In this document: positions 1 through 5,992 of the stretch, in pieces | Layout of the letters: every line of letters begins with the position of its first letter | Numbering within the stretch: position 1 is the stretch's first letter | Source of the DNA: Anaerolineae bacterium | Lineage (GTDB): Bacteria > Chloroflexota > Anaerolineae > Anaerolineales > Villigracilaceae | DNA length: 9,349 bases | Direction: 5' to 3' | Assembly: GCA_003694975.1 (NCBI GenBank) | Contig: RFJH01000185.1 | Location: forward strand, 1-9,349 | Notes under the pieces: generated by a model | Told to the model about the DNA's origin: nothing | Seen by the model: the letters and a program-made list of their open reading frames with translations, nothing else | The model's database searches: none | Position numbers and translations under genes: made by a program

Positions 1-207
1 ATGGCGAAGGTGGACTTCGGCGGCATCCTGCGCGAGGCCTGCCTGGAGTATGTGCCGGAGGCTAAGGTGGGGGATTATTGCGTCATCCACGTCGGCTTCG
101 CCATCAGTTTGCTGAGTGAGCAGGAGGCGCAGGAAACGCTCAACCTGCTCAAGCAGATCACCAACCTGGAAGAAGAACTCGGCCCGGAGACAGGGACGGC
201 GGCATGA
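1..207 (+). CDS. hypC: HypC/HupF hydrogenase maturation chaperone, 5' end cut by window
   Basis: HypC is a small chaperone that works with HypD to assemble the Fe(CN)2CO group of [NiFe]-hydrogenases in the cytoplasm and carries it to the large-subunit precursor. The visible 68 residues match the second half of the family: AKVDFGG near the start, then LEYVPEAKVGDYCVIHVGFAIS, then a helical acidic tail. Full HypC proteins are about 75-95 residues and begin with MC, whose Cys2 is essential. That MCL(A/G)IPG segment is absent, so the ATG at base 1 is almost certainly an internal Met (usually preceded by a few dozen residues), and the real start lies upstream of the window. The stop overlaps the hypD start as ATGA, indicating translational coupling. 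The family call is firm; only the start is missing. Confidence 0.93.
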   Translation: MAKVDFGGILREACLEYVPEAKVGDYCVIHVGFAISLLSEQEAQETLNLLKQITNLEEELGPETGTAA

Positions 208-1292
208 AGTACGTCACCGAGTATCGTGACGCCGACCTGGTCAAAGGGGTCATCGAGGAGATACGCCGCACGGTCACGCGCCCGTGGGTGCTGATGGAAA
301 TCTGCGGCGGGCAGACCCACGCCATCGTCCGCCACGGCATTGACCAGTTGCTGCCGCCGGAGATCGAGTTGGTGCACGGGCCGGGCTGTCCGGTGTGCGT
401 CACGCCATTGGAGTTGATTGATAAGGCGCTGGCCATCGCCTCGCGCCCTGAAGTGATTTTTTGTTCCTATGGCGATATGCTGCGCGTACCGGGCACCGAC
501 CGCGACCTGTTCTCTGTCAAGGCGGCGGGAGGCGATGTGCGCGTCGTCTATTCGCCGCTGGACGCGGTCAAGATCGCCCGGCAGAATCCTGAAAAAGAGG
601 TGGTCTTCTTCGCCATCGGTTTCGAGACCACCGCGCCGCCCAACGTGATGAGCGTCTTGCAGGCGCGCGCCATGGGGCTGAAGAATTACAGTATCCTGGT
701 CTCACATGTGCGCGTGCCTCCCGCCATTGAGGCCATCCTGAGTTCGCCGACCAACCGCGTGCAGGGATTTCTCCTGGCCGGGCACGTCTGCACCGTGATG
801 GGCTATTGGGAATATCCACCCCTGGCGGAGAAGTACGGCGTGCCGATGACCGTCACCGGCTTCGAGCCACTCGATATCGTGCGAGGTATCCTGAAGACCG
901 TGCAGATGCTCGAGGCGGGGGAAGTCGAGGTTGCCAACGCCTATCCCCGCTCCGTGAGACGCGAGGGCAATCAGGCCGCGCAGAAGGTTATCCGGCAGGT
1001 CTTCATGGATTGCGACCGCAAGTGGCGCGGCATCGGCCTGATCCCGATGAGCGGCTGGTGCCTGCGCCCGGAGTTCGATTCCTTCAACGCCGAGAAGCGC
1101 TTCGACGTGGGCGAGATTCGCACCGAGGAGTCGCCGGTCTGCATCGCGGGACAGATTTTGCAGGGCATGAAGAAGCCTCCCGATTGCCCTGCCTTTGGCA
1201 AGGAGTGTACGCCGGAGCACCCTCTGGGCGCGACTATGGTCTCCTCCGAAGGGGCTTGCGCGGCGTATTACCAGTACGGACGGGCACGTTGA
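204..1292 (+). CDS. hypD: HypD, [NiFe]-hydrogenase Fe-cyanide assembly scaffold
   Basis: HypD is the iron-sulfur scaffold on which, together with HypC, the Fe(CN)2CO unit of [NiFe]-hydrogenases is built from cyanide supplied by HypE/HypF. The 362-residue product has the normal family length. Conserved features are CGGQTH with Cys34, the GPGCPVC segment with Cys62 and Cys65 (the redox/iron-binding cysteines), FETTAP near 140-145 and GHVCTVMG near 193-200. The C-terminal cysteine set is Cys313, Cys328, Cys335 and Cys352, within the pattern CPAFGKEC and MVSSEGACAAYY, and is expected to hold the [4Fe-4S] cluster. The start overlaps the hypC stop (ATGA), so the two proteins are probably made in matched amounts. 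The usual next gene, hypE, does not follow. The reading frame is intact with no missing key residue. Confidence 0.98.
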   Translation: MKYVTEYRDADLVKGVIEEIRRTVTRPWVLMEICGGQTHAIVRHGIDQLLPPEIELVHGPGCPVCVTPLELIDKALAIASRPEVIFCSYGDMLRVPGTDRDLFSVKAAGGDVRVVYSPLDAVKIARQNPEKEVVFFAIGFETTAPPNVMSVLQARAMGLKNYSILVSHVRVPPAIEAILSSPTNRVQGFLLAGHVCTVMGYWEYPPLAEKYGVPMTVTGFEPLDIVRGILKTVQMLEAGEVEVANAYPRSVRREGNQAAQKVIRQVFMDCDRKWRGIGLIPMSGWCLRPEFDSFNAEKRFDVGEIRTEESPVCIAGQILQGMKKPPDCPAFGKECTPEHPLGATMVSSEGACAAYYQYGRAR

Positions 1293-1302
1293 CGCTTCTT
1301 GC

Positions 1303-2340
1303 ATGAGACGCTCTACTCTTTTCCCCTACCTGGCCGCTTTTCTGGGACTGGTGGCCTGTCTCTTGCTCTTCGTCCTGGTGATTGTGATTCCCGGACTGAA
1401 GCGCGAGTTGCTTCCCGCAGCAACGCCGACCTCTGACCTCTCGGCCACGCTGAACGCCCTCCCATCCCCAACGGCTACGTTCATCCCTGTACCCACATCC
1501 TCGCCGACCCCCGCCGGCCCGACGGGGAAGATTGCCTACGTCTGCCAGGTGGCGCACGACCAGATTTGCCTGATGAACGCCGATGGCAGCCAGAAGCGCC
1601 GCCTGACGACCGAGGACGGCATCCGCCACTTCTACCCCTCTCTCGCCCCGGACGGGAAGAGCGTGGTCTATTCGGCCTATCGCGAGGACAACGTCTACGA
1701 AATCTACGAGATGATCCTGGACGACGGGCAGGTCACGCCTCTCACGGACCGCCTGGGCGTTCTCACCGCCCCGGAAATCTCCCCCGATGGACGCCTGATC
1801 GTCTTCACCCGCTGGACGCCGGACTCGGACGCGCACGCCATCTGGGTCATGAAGCGGGACGGGAGCGACCCGCGCCAGGTCTTCGGGCCGCCGCAGGGGG
1901 AGGGCTGGGACCCGACCTGGTCGCCGGACGGGACGCAGATCCTCTTCGCCTCGGATATGGACGGCTTCGTGCAGTTGTACGTCATTGGCCTGGATGGCTC
2001 CGGCCTGCGCAAGGTCACGCAAATGAACGGCCTGCGCGGGCGCTCGGACTGGTCGCCGGATGGGGAGTACATCGTCACGTATGCCGGGGAGCCGTGGCTG
2101 CGAGAACTCTTTCTGATGCGTGCCGATGGCTCCGATGCCCACCAAATCACGCCGACCGGCGGCAACAGCCAGGGTCCTTCCTTCTCCCCTGATGGCCGCT
2201 GGGTGGCGTTTACGGCCTATTTCGACCACTTCGGCGACGTGAACGGTTGCGAGATCTATATCATGCGCACCAACGGCGCCGACCTGACGCGCCTGACCGA
2301 CAACGCTTACTGTGACTGGCAACCCCGTTGGGGCCCGTAA
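1303..2340 (+). CDS. Membrane-anchored PD40/TolB-like beta-propeller protein
   Basis: Predicted 345-residue protein with an N-terminal hydrophobic anchor (about residues 8-30), a Pro/Thr/Ser-rich low-complexity linker (about 38-75), then a beta-propeller from about 76 to the end. Five blades carry the PD40 signature: APDG at 115-118 and SPDG at 160-163, 207-210, 251-254 and 295-298, each followed by a hydrophobic strand; the last blade closes with QPRWGP. Each blade also has the LM-x-DGS-type turn of TolB C-terminal repeats. There is no TolB N-terminal domain and no enzyme motif, so this is probably an extracytoplasmic binding or sensing domain of unknown ligand, not true TolB. An open frame extends back to 1195 inside hypD; I use ATG 1303 because it directly precedes the membrane segment and removes the overlap. 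No clear Shine-Dalgarno sequence is seen; it lies 10 bases after hypD and may be cotranscribed. Fold call firm, role unknown. Confidence 0.88.
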   Translation: MRRSTLFPYLAAFLGLVACLLLFVLVIVIPGLKRELLPAATPTSDLSATLNALPSPTATFIPVPTSSPTPAGPTGKIAYVCQVAHDQICLMNADGSQKRRLTTEDGIRHFYPSLAPDGKSVVYSAYREDNVYEIYEMILDDGQVTPLTDRLGVLTAPEISPDGRLIVFTRWTPDSDAHAIWVMKRDGSDPRQVFGPPQGEGWDPTWSPDGTQILFASDMDGFVQLYVIGLDGSGLRKVTQMNGLRGRSDWSPDGEYIVTYAGEPWLRELFLMRADGSDAHQITPTGGNSQGPSFSPDGRWVAFTAYFDHFGDVNGCEIYIMRTNGADLTRLTDNAYCDWQPRWGP

Positions 2341-2349
2341 TCATTGATT

Positions 2350-2355
2350 GGAGGT
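2350..2355 (+). promoter_or_regulatory. Shine-Dalgarno sequence of the HD-GYP regulator gene
   Basis: GGAGGT is a near-perfect anti-16S match, but it sits 15 bases before ATG 2371, longer than the usual 5-9. An in-frame TGA at 2365-2367 rules out any earlier start, so ATG 2371 is fixed by the frame and by the family N-terminus (METILLVEDD). Confidence 0.6.
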
Positions 2356-2370
2356 AATTTTCTTTGACCT

Positions 2371-3393
2371 ATGGAAACCATTTTGCTAGTAGAAGATGAC
2401 GTTGAGATGTGCGCCATGACGCGCGAAATGCTGGAATTTGATGGTTACCGCGTGGTCACCGCAGTGGATGGCCGTGATGCCCTGGAGAAACTGGAACAGG
2501 TACAGCCCGATTTGATTATCTCCGATATCGCCATGCCGGAGATGGATGGCTATGAATTATTGAAGGCCGTGCGTGCCCGCCCCGAAGGAGCGCTTCTCCC
2601 CTTCCTCTTCCTGAGCGCCCGCACCACGCGCGAGGACGTGCGCCAGGCGCGCCGCCTGGGAGTGGACGACTTTCTTTTCAAACCGTTCGATATGAGGGAA
2701 TTGCGCGAGGCCGTGCGCATCCGGTTGGACCGCCGGAAACTGGCCTTGATGGTGGACACGCGCGAGGCCCATTTGCAGACGGTGCTCATGCTGGCCAACG
2801 CGATCGAGATTCGCGATCCCTACACGCGCGGCCACGTGGAACGCGTCCGCAGGCTGGCACTTGCCTTCGGGCGTGCATTAGGCCTGGACGAGGGGTCTAT
2901 GCTTGCCCTGGAGTTCGGCGCCATCCTGCATGATGTGGGGAAAATCATCATCCCCAAAGAGATTCTGGTCAAGCCGGGATCGCTTACCGAGGAAGAGAAA
3001 GCGATTATGCAGCAGCACGTTCTGGCCGGAGCAAATATGCTAAAGGGGATTACGCATCTGAAAGCCGCCTTGCCTTATGTGCTCTATCACCACGAGCGGT
3101 GGGATGGCACAGGATACCCGCACGGTCTGGCCGGAGAGTCCATCCCTTTTGAAGGGCGACTTCTGGCCATCGTGGATGCCTATGATGCGTTGATTAGCGA
3201 CCGCTCTTATCGCCCAGGGCGTCCTATCGAGCAGGCGTTGCTCGAGATTGAGCGCAGCATAAGCACTTATTTCGACCCGTACCTCGCGGATGTCTTCCTG
3301 GAGATGATGCGCACTTCTCCGCCGTCGCCTGGTATGTGGGGGGATGAAACATCCGACGCGGCTGCTGTTTCAGATAGCCTGAAGCGCGGATAG
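2371..3393 (+). CDS. Response regulator with REC and HD-GYP domains (c-di-GMP phosphodiesterase, RpfG-like)
   Basis: Two-domain, 340-residue cytoplasmic signalling protein. Residues 1-120 form a receiver domain: acidic pocket Glu8/Asp9/Asp10 region, phospho-acceptor Asp52 in ISDIAMPEMDG, Ser82 in LSAR and Lys104 in FKPF. Residues about 132-315 form an HD-GYP domain: RGHVERV near 153-159, HDVGK at 187-191 (the HD pair), His216, HHERWDGTGYP at 240-250 containing the GYP triplet, and VDAYDAL near 268-274. All hallmark residues are intact, so hydrolysis of cyclic di-GMP (to pGpG or GMP), controlled by phosphorylation, is expected. No histidine kinase lies beside it, so the partner is probably an orphan kinase elsewhere. 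The short tail after 315 is low in conservation. It has its own ribosome site and follows the propeller gene by 30 bases. The substrate is inferred from the family. Confidence 0.95.
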   Translation: METILLVEDDVEMCAMTREMLEFDGYRVVTAVDGRDALEKLEQVQPDLIISDIAMPEMDGYELLKAVRARPEGALLPFLFLSARTTREDVRQARRLGVDDFLFKPFDMRELREAVRIRLDRRKLALMVDTREAHLQTVLMLANAIEIRDPYTRGHVERVRRLALAFGRALGLDEGSMLALEFGAILHDVGKIIIPKEILVKPGSLTEEEKAIMQQHVLAGANMLKGITHLKAALPYVLYHHERWDGTGYPHGLAGESIPFEGRLLAIVDAYDALISDRSYRPGRPIEQALLEIERSISTYFDPYLADVFLEMMRTSPPSPGMWGDETSDAAAVSDSLKRG

Positions 3394-3455
3394 TTTTCCC
3401 GGATTCTTGTCCGGACGGTCGAAGCGCAAAATGCAGCGTTTCGATGCGGTTCGTT
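3394..3455. other. Convergent intergenic gap, no clear terminator
   Basis: This 62-base gap separates the HD-GYP gene from the convergent 261-residue gene. It holds a weak hairpin, CCGGA-TTCTTG-TCCGG (3399-3414), without a following T-run on either strand. I see no small gene or RNA in it. Confidence 0.5.
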
Positions 3456-4241
3456 TTACCACGCCACCTCGCCGCAGGTGTTCACCCCGGCGTGTTTCCC
3501 CACGTGTTTGTACATCGTCACGTTGGTAAACGGCTCCCCCAGGATGCCATCGTGGATTGCCCAGGAGCGCAGACGGATGCTGTGCGCGGCTTCGGGTCGG
3601 CGGAAGGGGGTGGAGTTATCCAGGAGGGGAAGCAGGTCACCGCCCTCGGAGAACCCGGCCTGGATGCGCTCCATCAGGCGACGCCCTTGCTGATAGGCGA
3701 AACCGTAGCGCTCGAAGATGACCGCGTTGTGATAGTAGAGCGGTTCGACGAAGTAGATGTCGTGCCCCAGGCTTTGTACGAAGACCTCGAACGAGGCAAT
3801 GGCTGCCGAGAGGAGGCGCAGGCCGCGTCGCACCTGACCCGGGGCGAGCCCATATTCCATGGCCGCCTGCTCGGCTTCCAGGTTGCGGCAAAGGACGCCG
3901 AAGCGCGTCGGGCGTCCGTCCGGCATACGGTCCACGTCGAAGCGCGGCGAGTCAGGGTCGTTCAGGATGTAGAGCAGGACGTGGATCTGGCCGTTCATCG
4001 TGTCGGTCAGGTGGCCGTACAGGATGGGGTCCGGGAAGCCTGCTTTGTGGAACAGGGACATCTCCGCGTCCGGACTGCCGGGCGAGCACTTCAGTTTCAG
4101 CAGGGAATTGCCCTCCTTGTCCACCAGATAGGGGGAGAGGTGGAAGCGGTCCAGGAGTTCCGGCGGAATGACGCGGCGATAGATCTCGCGTTTCTCGTGT
4201 TCGGGGAGCAGGTTGATGCTGCTGATGGTGGAGGGGGGCAT
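3456..4241 (-). CDS. Unassigned protein of 261 residues, downstream of smpB
   Basis: I do not recognise this family. The product is soluble-looking, with no signal peptide or membrane segment. An N-terminal helical stretch (LPEHEKREIYRR, about 12-23) is followed by a mixed region with a likely strand at 85-93, then a long helical part from about 119 to 157. Residues 166-186 (EPLYYHNAVIFERYGFAYQQG) resemble the final N-x-A-x-x-F-Y-E-K-x-G-F element of GNAT acetyltransferases, but I cannot see the acetyl-CoA binding loop (Q/R-x-x-G-x-G/A), so that link is weak. The C-terminus is His/Cys-bearing (KHVGKHAGVNTCGEVAW). It starts 6 bases after the smpB stop on the same strand, so cotranscription is very likely. 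Coding status is supported by that spacing and by composition like its neighbours. A longer antisense frame on the other strand overlaps it and smpB and is judged a shadow. No obvious Shine-Dalgarno sequence; coupling to smpB translation is plausible. Confidence 0.75.
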   Translation of the reverse strand: MPPSTISSINLLPEHEKREIYRRVIPPELLDRFHLSPYLVDKEGNSLLKLKCSPGSPDAEMSLFHKAGFPDPILYGHLTDTMNGQIHVLLYILNDPDSPRFDVDRMPDGRPTRFGVLCRNLEAEQAAMEYGLAPGQVRRGLRLLSAAIASFEVFVQSLGHDIYFVEPLYYHNAVIFERYGFAYQQGRRLMERIQAGFSEGGDLLPLLDNSTPFRRPEAAHSIRLRSWAIHDGILGEPFTNVTMYKHVGKHAGVNTCGEVAW

Positions 4242-4247
4242 AGGTGG

Positions 4248-4697
4248 TCAGTGGCCTTTCAGGTGGCGGCGCATCTCGCGCTCTGCATCCCGTTTGGCGA
4301 TCTCCCGACGCTTATCGTATTGCTTCTTGCCACGCGCCAGGGCGATTTCCACTTTGGCGAGCCCGTCTTTCAGATAGACGCGCGTCGGGACGATGGTCAT
4401 GCCTTTCTGACGCACGGCATTCCACAGATGACGGATCTCGCGCTTGTGGAGCAGGAGGCGGCGGGGACGTTTGGGGTCGTGGTTGAAGTGGCTGGCCGGG
4501 TCGTAAGGCGCGATGTGGGCGTCCATCAGCCAGGCTTCTTCGCCGTCCACGCGGACGTAGGCCTCCTTGATGCTCATCCGTCCGGCGCGCACGGACTTGA
4601 TCTCGCTGCCCCGCAGGGCGATGCCGGCCTCGAAGTGCTCCAGAAGGAAGTATTCGAACTTCGCTTTGCGATTCGTGGCGACGACTTTGATGCTCAC
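4248..4697 (-). CDS. smpB: SsrA-binding protein SmpB
   Basis: SmpB binds tmRNA and brings it to stalled ribosomes for trans-translation. From the GTG start at 4697 the product is 149 residues, the family norm. It shows the N-terminal KVVATNRKAKFEY block, the core GSEIKSVRAGRMSIKEAYV (about 30-48), HIAPY (61-65), the KRPRRLLLHKREI block (about 76-88) that lines tmRNA, GMTIVPTRVYLKDGLAKVEIALARGKK (99-125), and the basic tail KQYDKRREIAKRDAEREMRRHLKGH that folds in the mRNA channel. An open frame runs back to 4889, but those extra residues have no family similarity, so GTG 4697 is chosen. No Shine-Dalgarno sequence precedes it; a -10-like box ends 7 bases before the start codon. It is first in an apparent two-gene unit with the 261-residue protein. 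I saw no ssrA (tmRNA) gene nearby. Confidence 0.97.
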   Translation of the reverse strand: MSIKVVATNRKAKFEYFLLEHFEAGIALRGSEIKSVRAGRMSIKEAYVRVDGEEAWLMDAHIAPYDPASHFNHDPKRPRRLLLHKREIRHLWNAVRQKGMTIVPTRVYLKDGLAKVEIALARGKKQYDKRREIAKRDAEREMRRHLKGH

Positions 4698-4704
4698 GTT
4701 TGCG

Positions 4705-4732
4705 ATTCTAACATGAAGTGCTCTTTTGCAAA
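4705..4732 (-). promoter_or_regulatory. Candidate smpB promoter
   Basis: On the minus strand TAGAAT (4710-4705) is a 5/6 match to the -10 box. A weak -35 candidate TTTGCA (4732-4727, 4/6) lies 16 bases upstream. Transcription would begin about 4698, one base before the GTG at 4697, giving an essentially leaderless message, in keeping with the lack of a Shine-Dalgarno sequence. Promoter rules for this lineage are assumed to be sigma70-like. Confidence 0.4.
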
Positions 4733-4735
4733 GAG
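4721..4735. repeat. Short inverted repeat over the smpB -35 region
   Basis: CTCTTT-TGC-AAAGAG, a perfect 6-base inverted repeat with a 3-base centre. It covers the proposed smpB -35 element and faces the divergent patatin gene, so it could be an operator. It lacks a T-run after it on either strand in a useful place, so a terminator is unlikely. Chance occurrence is possible at this size. Confidence 0.35.
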
Positions 4736-4824
4736 AGTTGCCGGCGGAAACAGGGAATTTGATACGGACGGCGATGTGCTCTCGTTGCGCGTAGTCGTGG
4801 AACAGCTCGTTTCCAGAGCAGGGG

Positions 4825-4830
4825 TATAAT
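4825..4830 (+). promoter_or_regulatory. Candidate -10 box for the patatin operon
   Basis: TATAAT, an exact -10 consensus in a GC-rich setting, 51 bases before the patatin ATG at 4882. Transcription would start near 4837 and give a leader of about 45 bases. No convincing -35 hexamer is found 16-18 bases upstream and there is no TG extension, so activation by a regulator or an alternative sigma factor is possible. It is divergent from smpB. Confidence 0.5.
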
Positions 4831-4881
4831 TGTGCCTTGTTGGTGCAAATCATTAGGAAAACAGCATACAAGGATGATGGT

Positions 4882-5760
4882 ATGGACATTACTCTGGCTT
4901 TAGGCGGTGGTGGCGCAAAAGGGAACGCTCATATCGGCGTGCTGCGGGTGCTGGAGCAGGAAGGATTTCGTGTGCGCGCCGTCGCAGGAACGAGTTTCGG
5001 CGGCATCGTGGCGGCGTTTTACGCTGCAGGATACTCTCCCCAGGAAATTGAGGAGATTTTTTCGGCGGTAGATCAGGCCCATCTCTACGGACGACGCCCT
5101 AACGAAGGTCCGGCGTTACTCGGCTTAGCAGGCGTGGAGCGTTTCCTGGACGAATACATTGGCGAGCGTACCTTTGATGACTTGCGCATCCCTTGCGCAC
5201 TGACGGCGGTGGACCTGAACAGCACCTCTGAGATCGTCTTGCAAGAGGGGAAGGTGAAGGACGCCGTGCTGGCTACAATTGCCCTGCCGGGTATTTTTCC
5301 GGCCTGCCATATGGAAGGATACGAACTGGTGGACGGCGGCGTGTTGGACCCCGTGCCGGTCTCCGTGGCGCGTTCGCTGGCCCCCTCCCTGCCGGTGGTG
5401 GCTGTGGTGCTCTCCAGGCCGGTCGGGGAGCCTTCAGCGGCGTGGTCACTCGCCTTGCCGGGAGTCCCCTCGCCGATTGCGCATGGTCTGCGGCGCCTGC
5501 GCGTGACCCAGGCGATGGATGTCTTCCTGCGCTCTGTAGAGATTGGAAGCCGCATGGTCACCGAATTGCGCCTGAAAGTGGACGCGCCGGACGTGGTCAT
5601 TCGCCCAAAAGTGGCACACATCGGTCTGCTTCAACAAGTGGACGTGGCGGAGGTGGCGCGCCTCGGCGAGGAGGCGGCGCGTGAGGTGCTTCCCGATTTG
5701 CGTCGCGTCGTTTCCTGGCCGAATCGTCTGTGGCGTGCTCTCGTCGCCCGGGGGAGATGA
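4882..5760 (+). CDS. Patatin-like phospholipase (RssA/YchK type)
   Basis: Predicted 292-residue serine lipid acyl hydrolase using a Ser-Asp dyad. The oxyanion-hole loop LGGGGAKGNAHIGVL occupies about 7-21, the nucleophile elbow GTSFGG holds Ser38 (G-x-S-x-G), and the catalytic Asp151 sits in DGG (151-153) followed by DPVPV. All patatin blocks are present and intact. Substrate is unknown; bacterial members of this size (such as RssA) act on phospholipids or acyl esters, and no secretion signal is seen. The C-terminal 20 residues are basic and aromatic (RRVVSWPNRLWRALVARGR region) and could touch the membrane. An open frame begins earlier at TTG 4837, but ATG 4882 has AAGGA at 4870-4874 seven bases ahead and places the GGGGAKG loop at the usual distance from the start. 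Its stop overlaps the next gene. Confidence 0.95.
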   Translation: MDITLALGGGGAKGNAHIGVLRVLEQEGFRVRAVAGTSFGGIVAAFYAAGYSPQEIEEIFSAVDQAHLYGRRPNEGPALLGLAGVERFLDEYIGERTFDDLRIPCALTAVDLNSTSEIVLQEGKVKDAVLATIALPGIFPACHMEGYELVDGGVLDPVPVSVARSLAPSLPVVAVVLSRPVGEPSAAWSLALPGVPSPIAHGLRRLRVTQAMDVFLRSVEIGSRMVTELRLKVDAPDVVIRPKVAHIGLLQQVDVAEVARLGEEAAREVLPDLRRVVSWPNRLWRALVARGR

Positions 5761-5990
5761 TGAGCCGCGACCTGCGCCATTACGCTCGCCAGACGAATTT
5801 TCGCCTCCTTCTCGGCGCGCTGGTGTTGCTCTTCGTGGTCGGCGATGGGCTGATTTATCTGATCTATGGGAAGGGCGCGGCGGTGATGGGGCTGCTGTGT
5901 CTCTTTGCCGGTCTGACGCCCGTGCTCCTGGTGATGCTCGTCCTGGCATTGCTGGATTGGGTGGCGAAGCGCGTGGACGGGGAGGGATGA
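5760..5990 (+). CDS. Small two-helix membrane protein, unassigned
   Basis: A 76-residue hydrophobic protein with a basic N-terminal end (MSRDLRHYARQTNFR), two predicted membrane helices (about 14-36 and 40-65, split by a short YGKGA turn) and a charged tail (DWVAKRVDGEG). By the positive-inside rule both ends are probably cytoplasmic. I do not recognise a family. It sits between the patatin and the esterase: its ATG shares one base with the patatin stop (TGATG), or overlaps by four if ATG 5757 is used, giving 77 residues starting MM. GGGGAG at 5751-5756 is the likely ribosome site and fits the second ATG better. The double coupling supports a real gene and suggests it acts with the two hydrolases, perhaps as a membrane tether; that role is inference. 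Confidence 0.8.
   Translation: MSRDLRHYARQTNFRLLLGALVLLFVVGDGLIYLIYGKGAAVMGLLCLFAGLTPVLLVMLVLALLDWVAKRVDGEG
5981..5986 (+). promoter_or_regulatory. Shine-Dalgarno sequence deciding the esterase start
   Basis: GGAGGG lies 6 bases before ATG 5993 but directly abuts the alternative in-frame ATG at 5987, which overlaps the preceding stop. The spacing favours ATG 5993 as the start, with initiation coupled to termination of the small membrane protein. Confidence 0.6.
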
Positions 5991-5992
5991 GG

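Noticed and set aside
1195..1302. Extension of the propeller protein back into hypD
   Set aside because: Overlaps conserved hypD codons and would put about 36 unrelated residues ahead of the membrane anchor.
1234..2322. Long minus-strand open frame opposite the propeller gene
   Set aside because: Arg/Val/Gly-rich shadow of a clear PD40 propeller gene, with no domain signature.
1303..2340. True TolB of the Tol-Pal system
   Set aside because: No TolB N-terminal domain, no cleaved signal peptide layout and no tol/pal neighbours; only the propeller repeats are shared.
3399..3414. Hairpin CCGGA-loop-TCCGG as an intrinsic terminator
   Set aside because: Only 5 base pairs and no T-run follows it on either strand.
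3444..4829. Long plus-strand open frame of 461 codons opposite smpB and the 261-residue gene
   Set aside because: It lies antisense to smpB, an unmistakable gene, is Val/Asp/His/Ala-rich as expected from a GC-rich shadow frame, and has no recognisable motif.
4837..4881. TTG start giving a 15-residue extension of the patatin
   Set aside because: ATG 4882 has AAGGA at good spacing and matches the family N-terminus; the TTG sits at the likely transcript start.
4698..4889. N-terminal extension of SmpB up to 4889
   Set aside because: Would add about 64 residues with no family similarity and run through the divergent promoter region.
5681..5992. Extension of the esterase back to 5681
   Set aside because: Overlaps the patatin end and the whole small membrane protein; low-complexity Arg/Gly/Ala-rich residues typical of a shadow.
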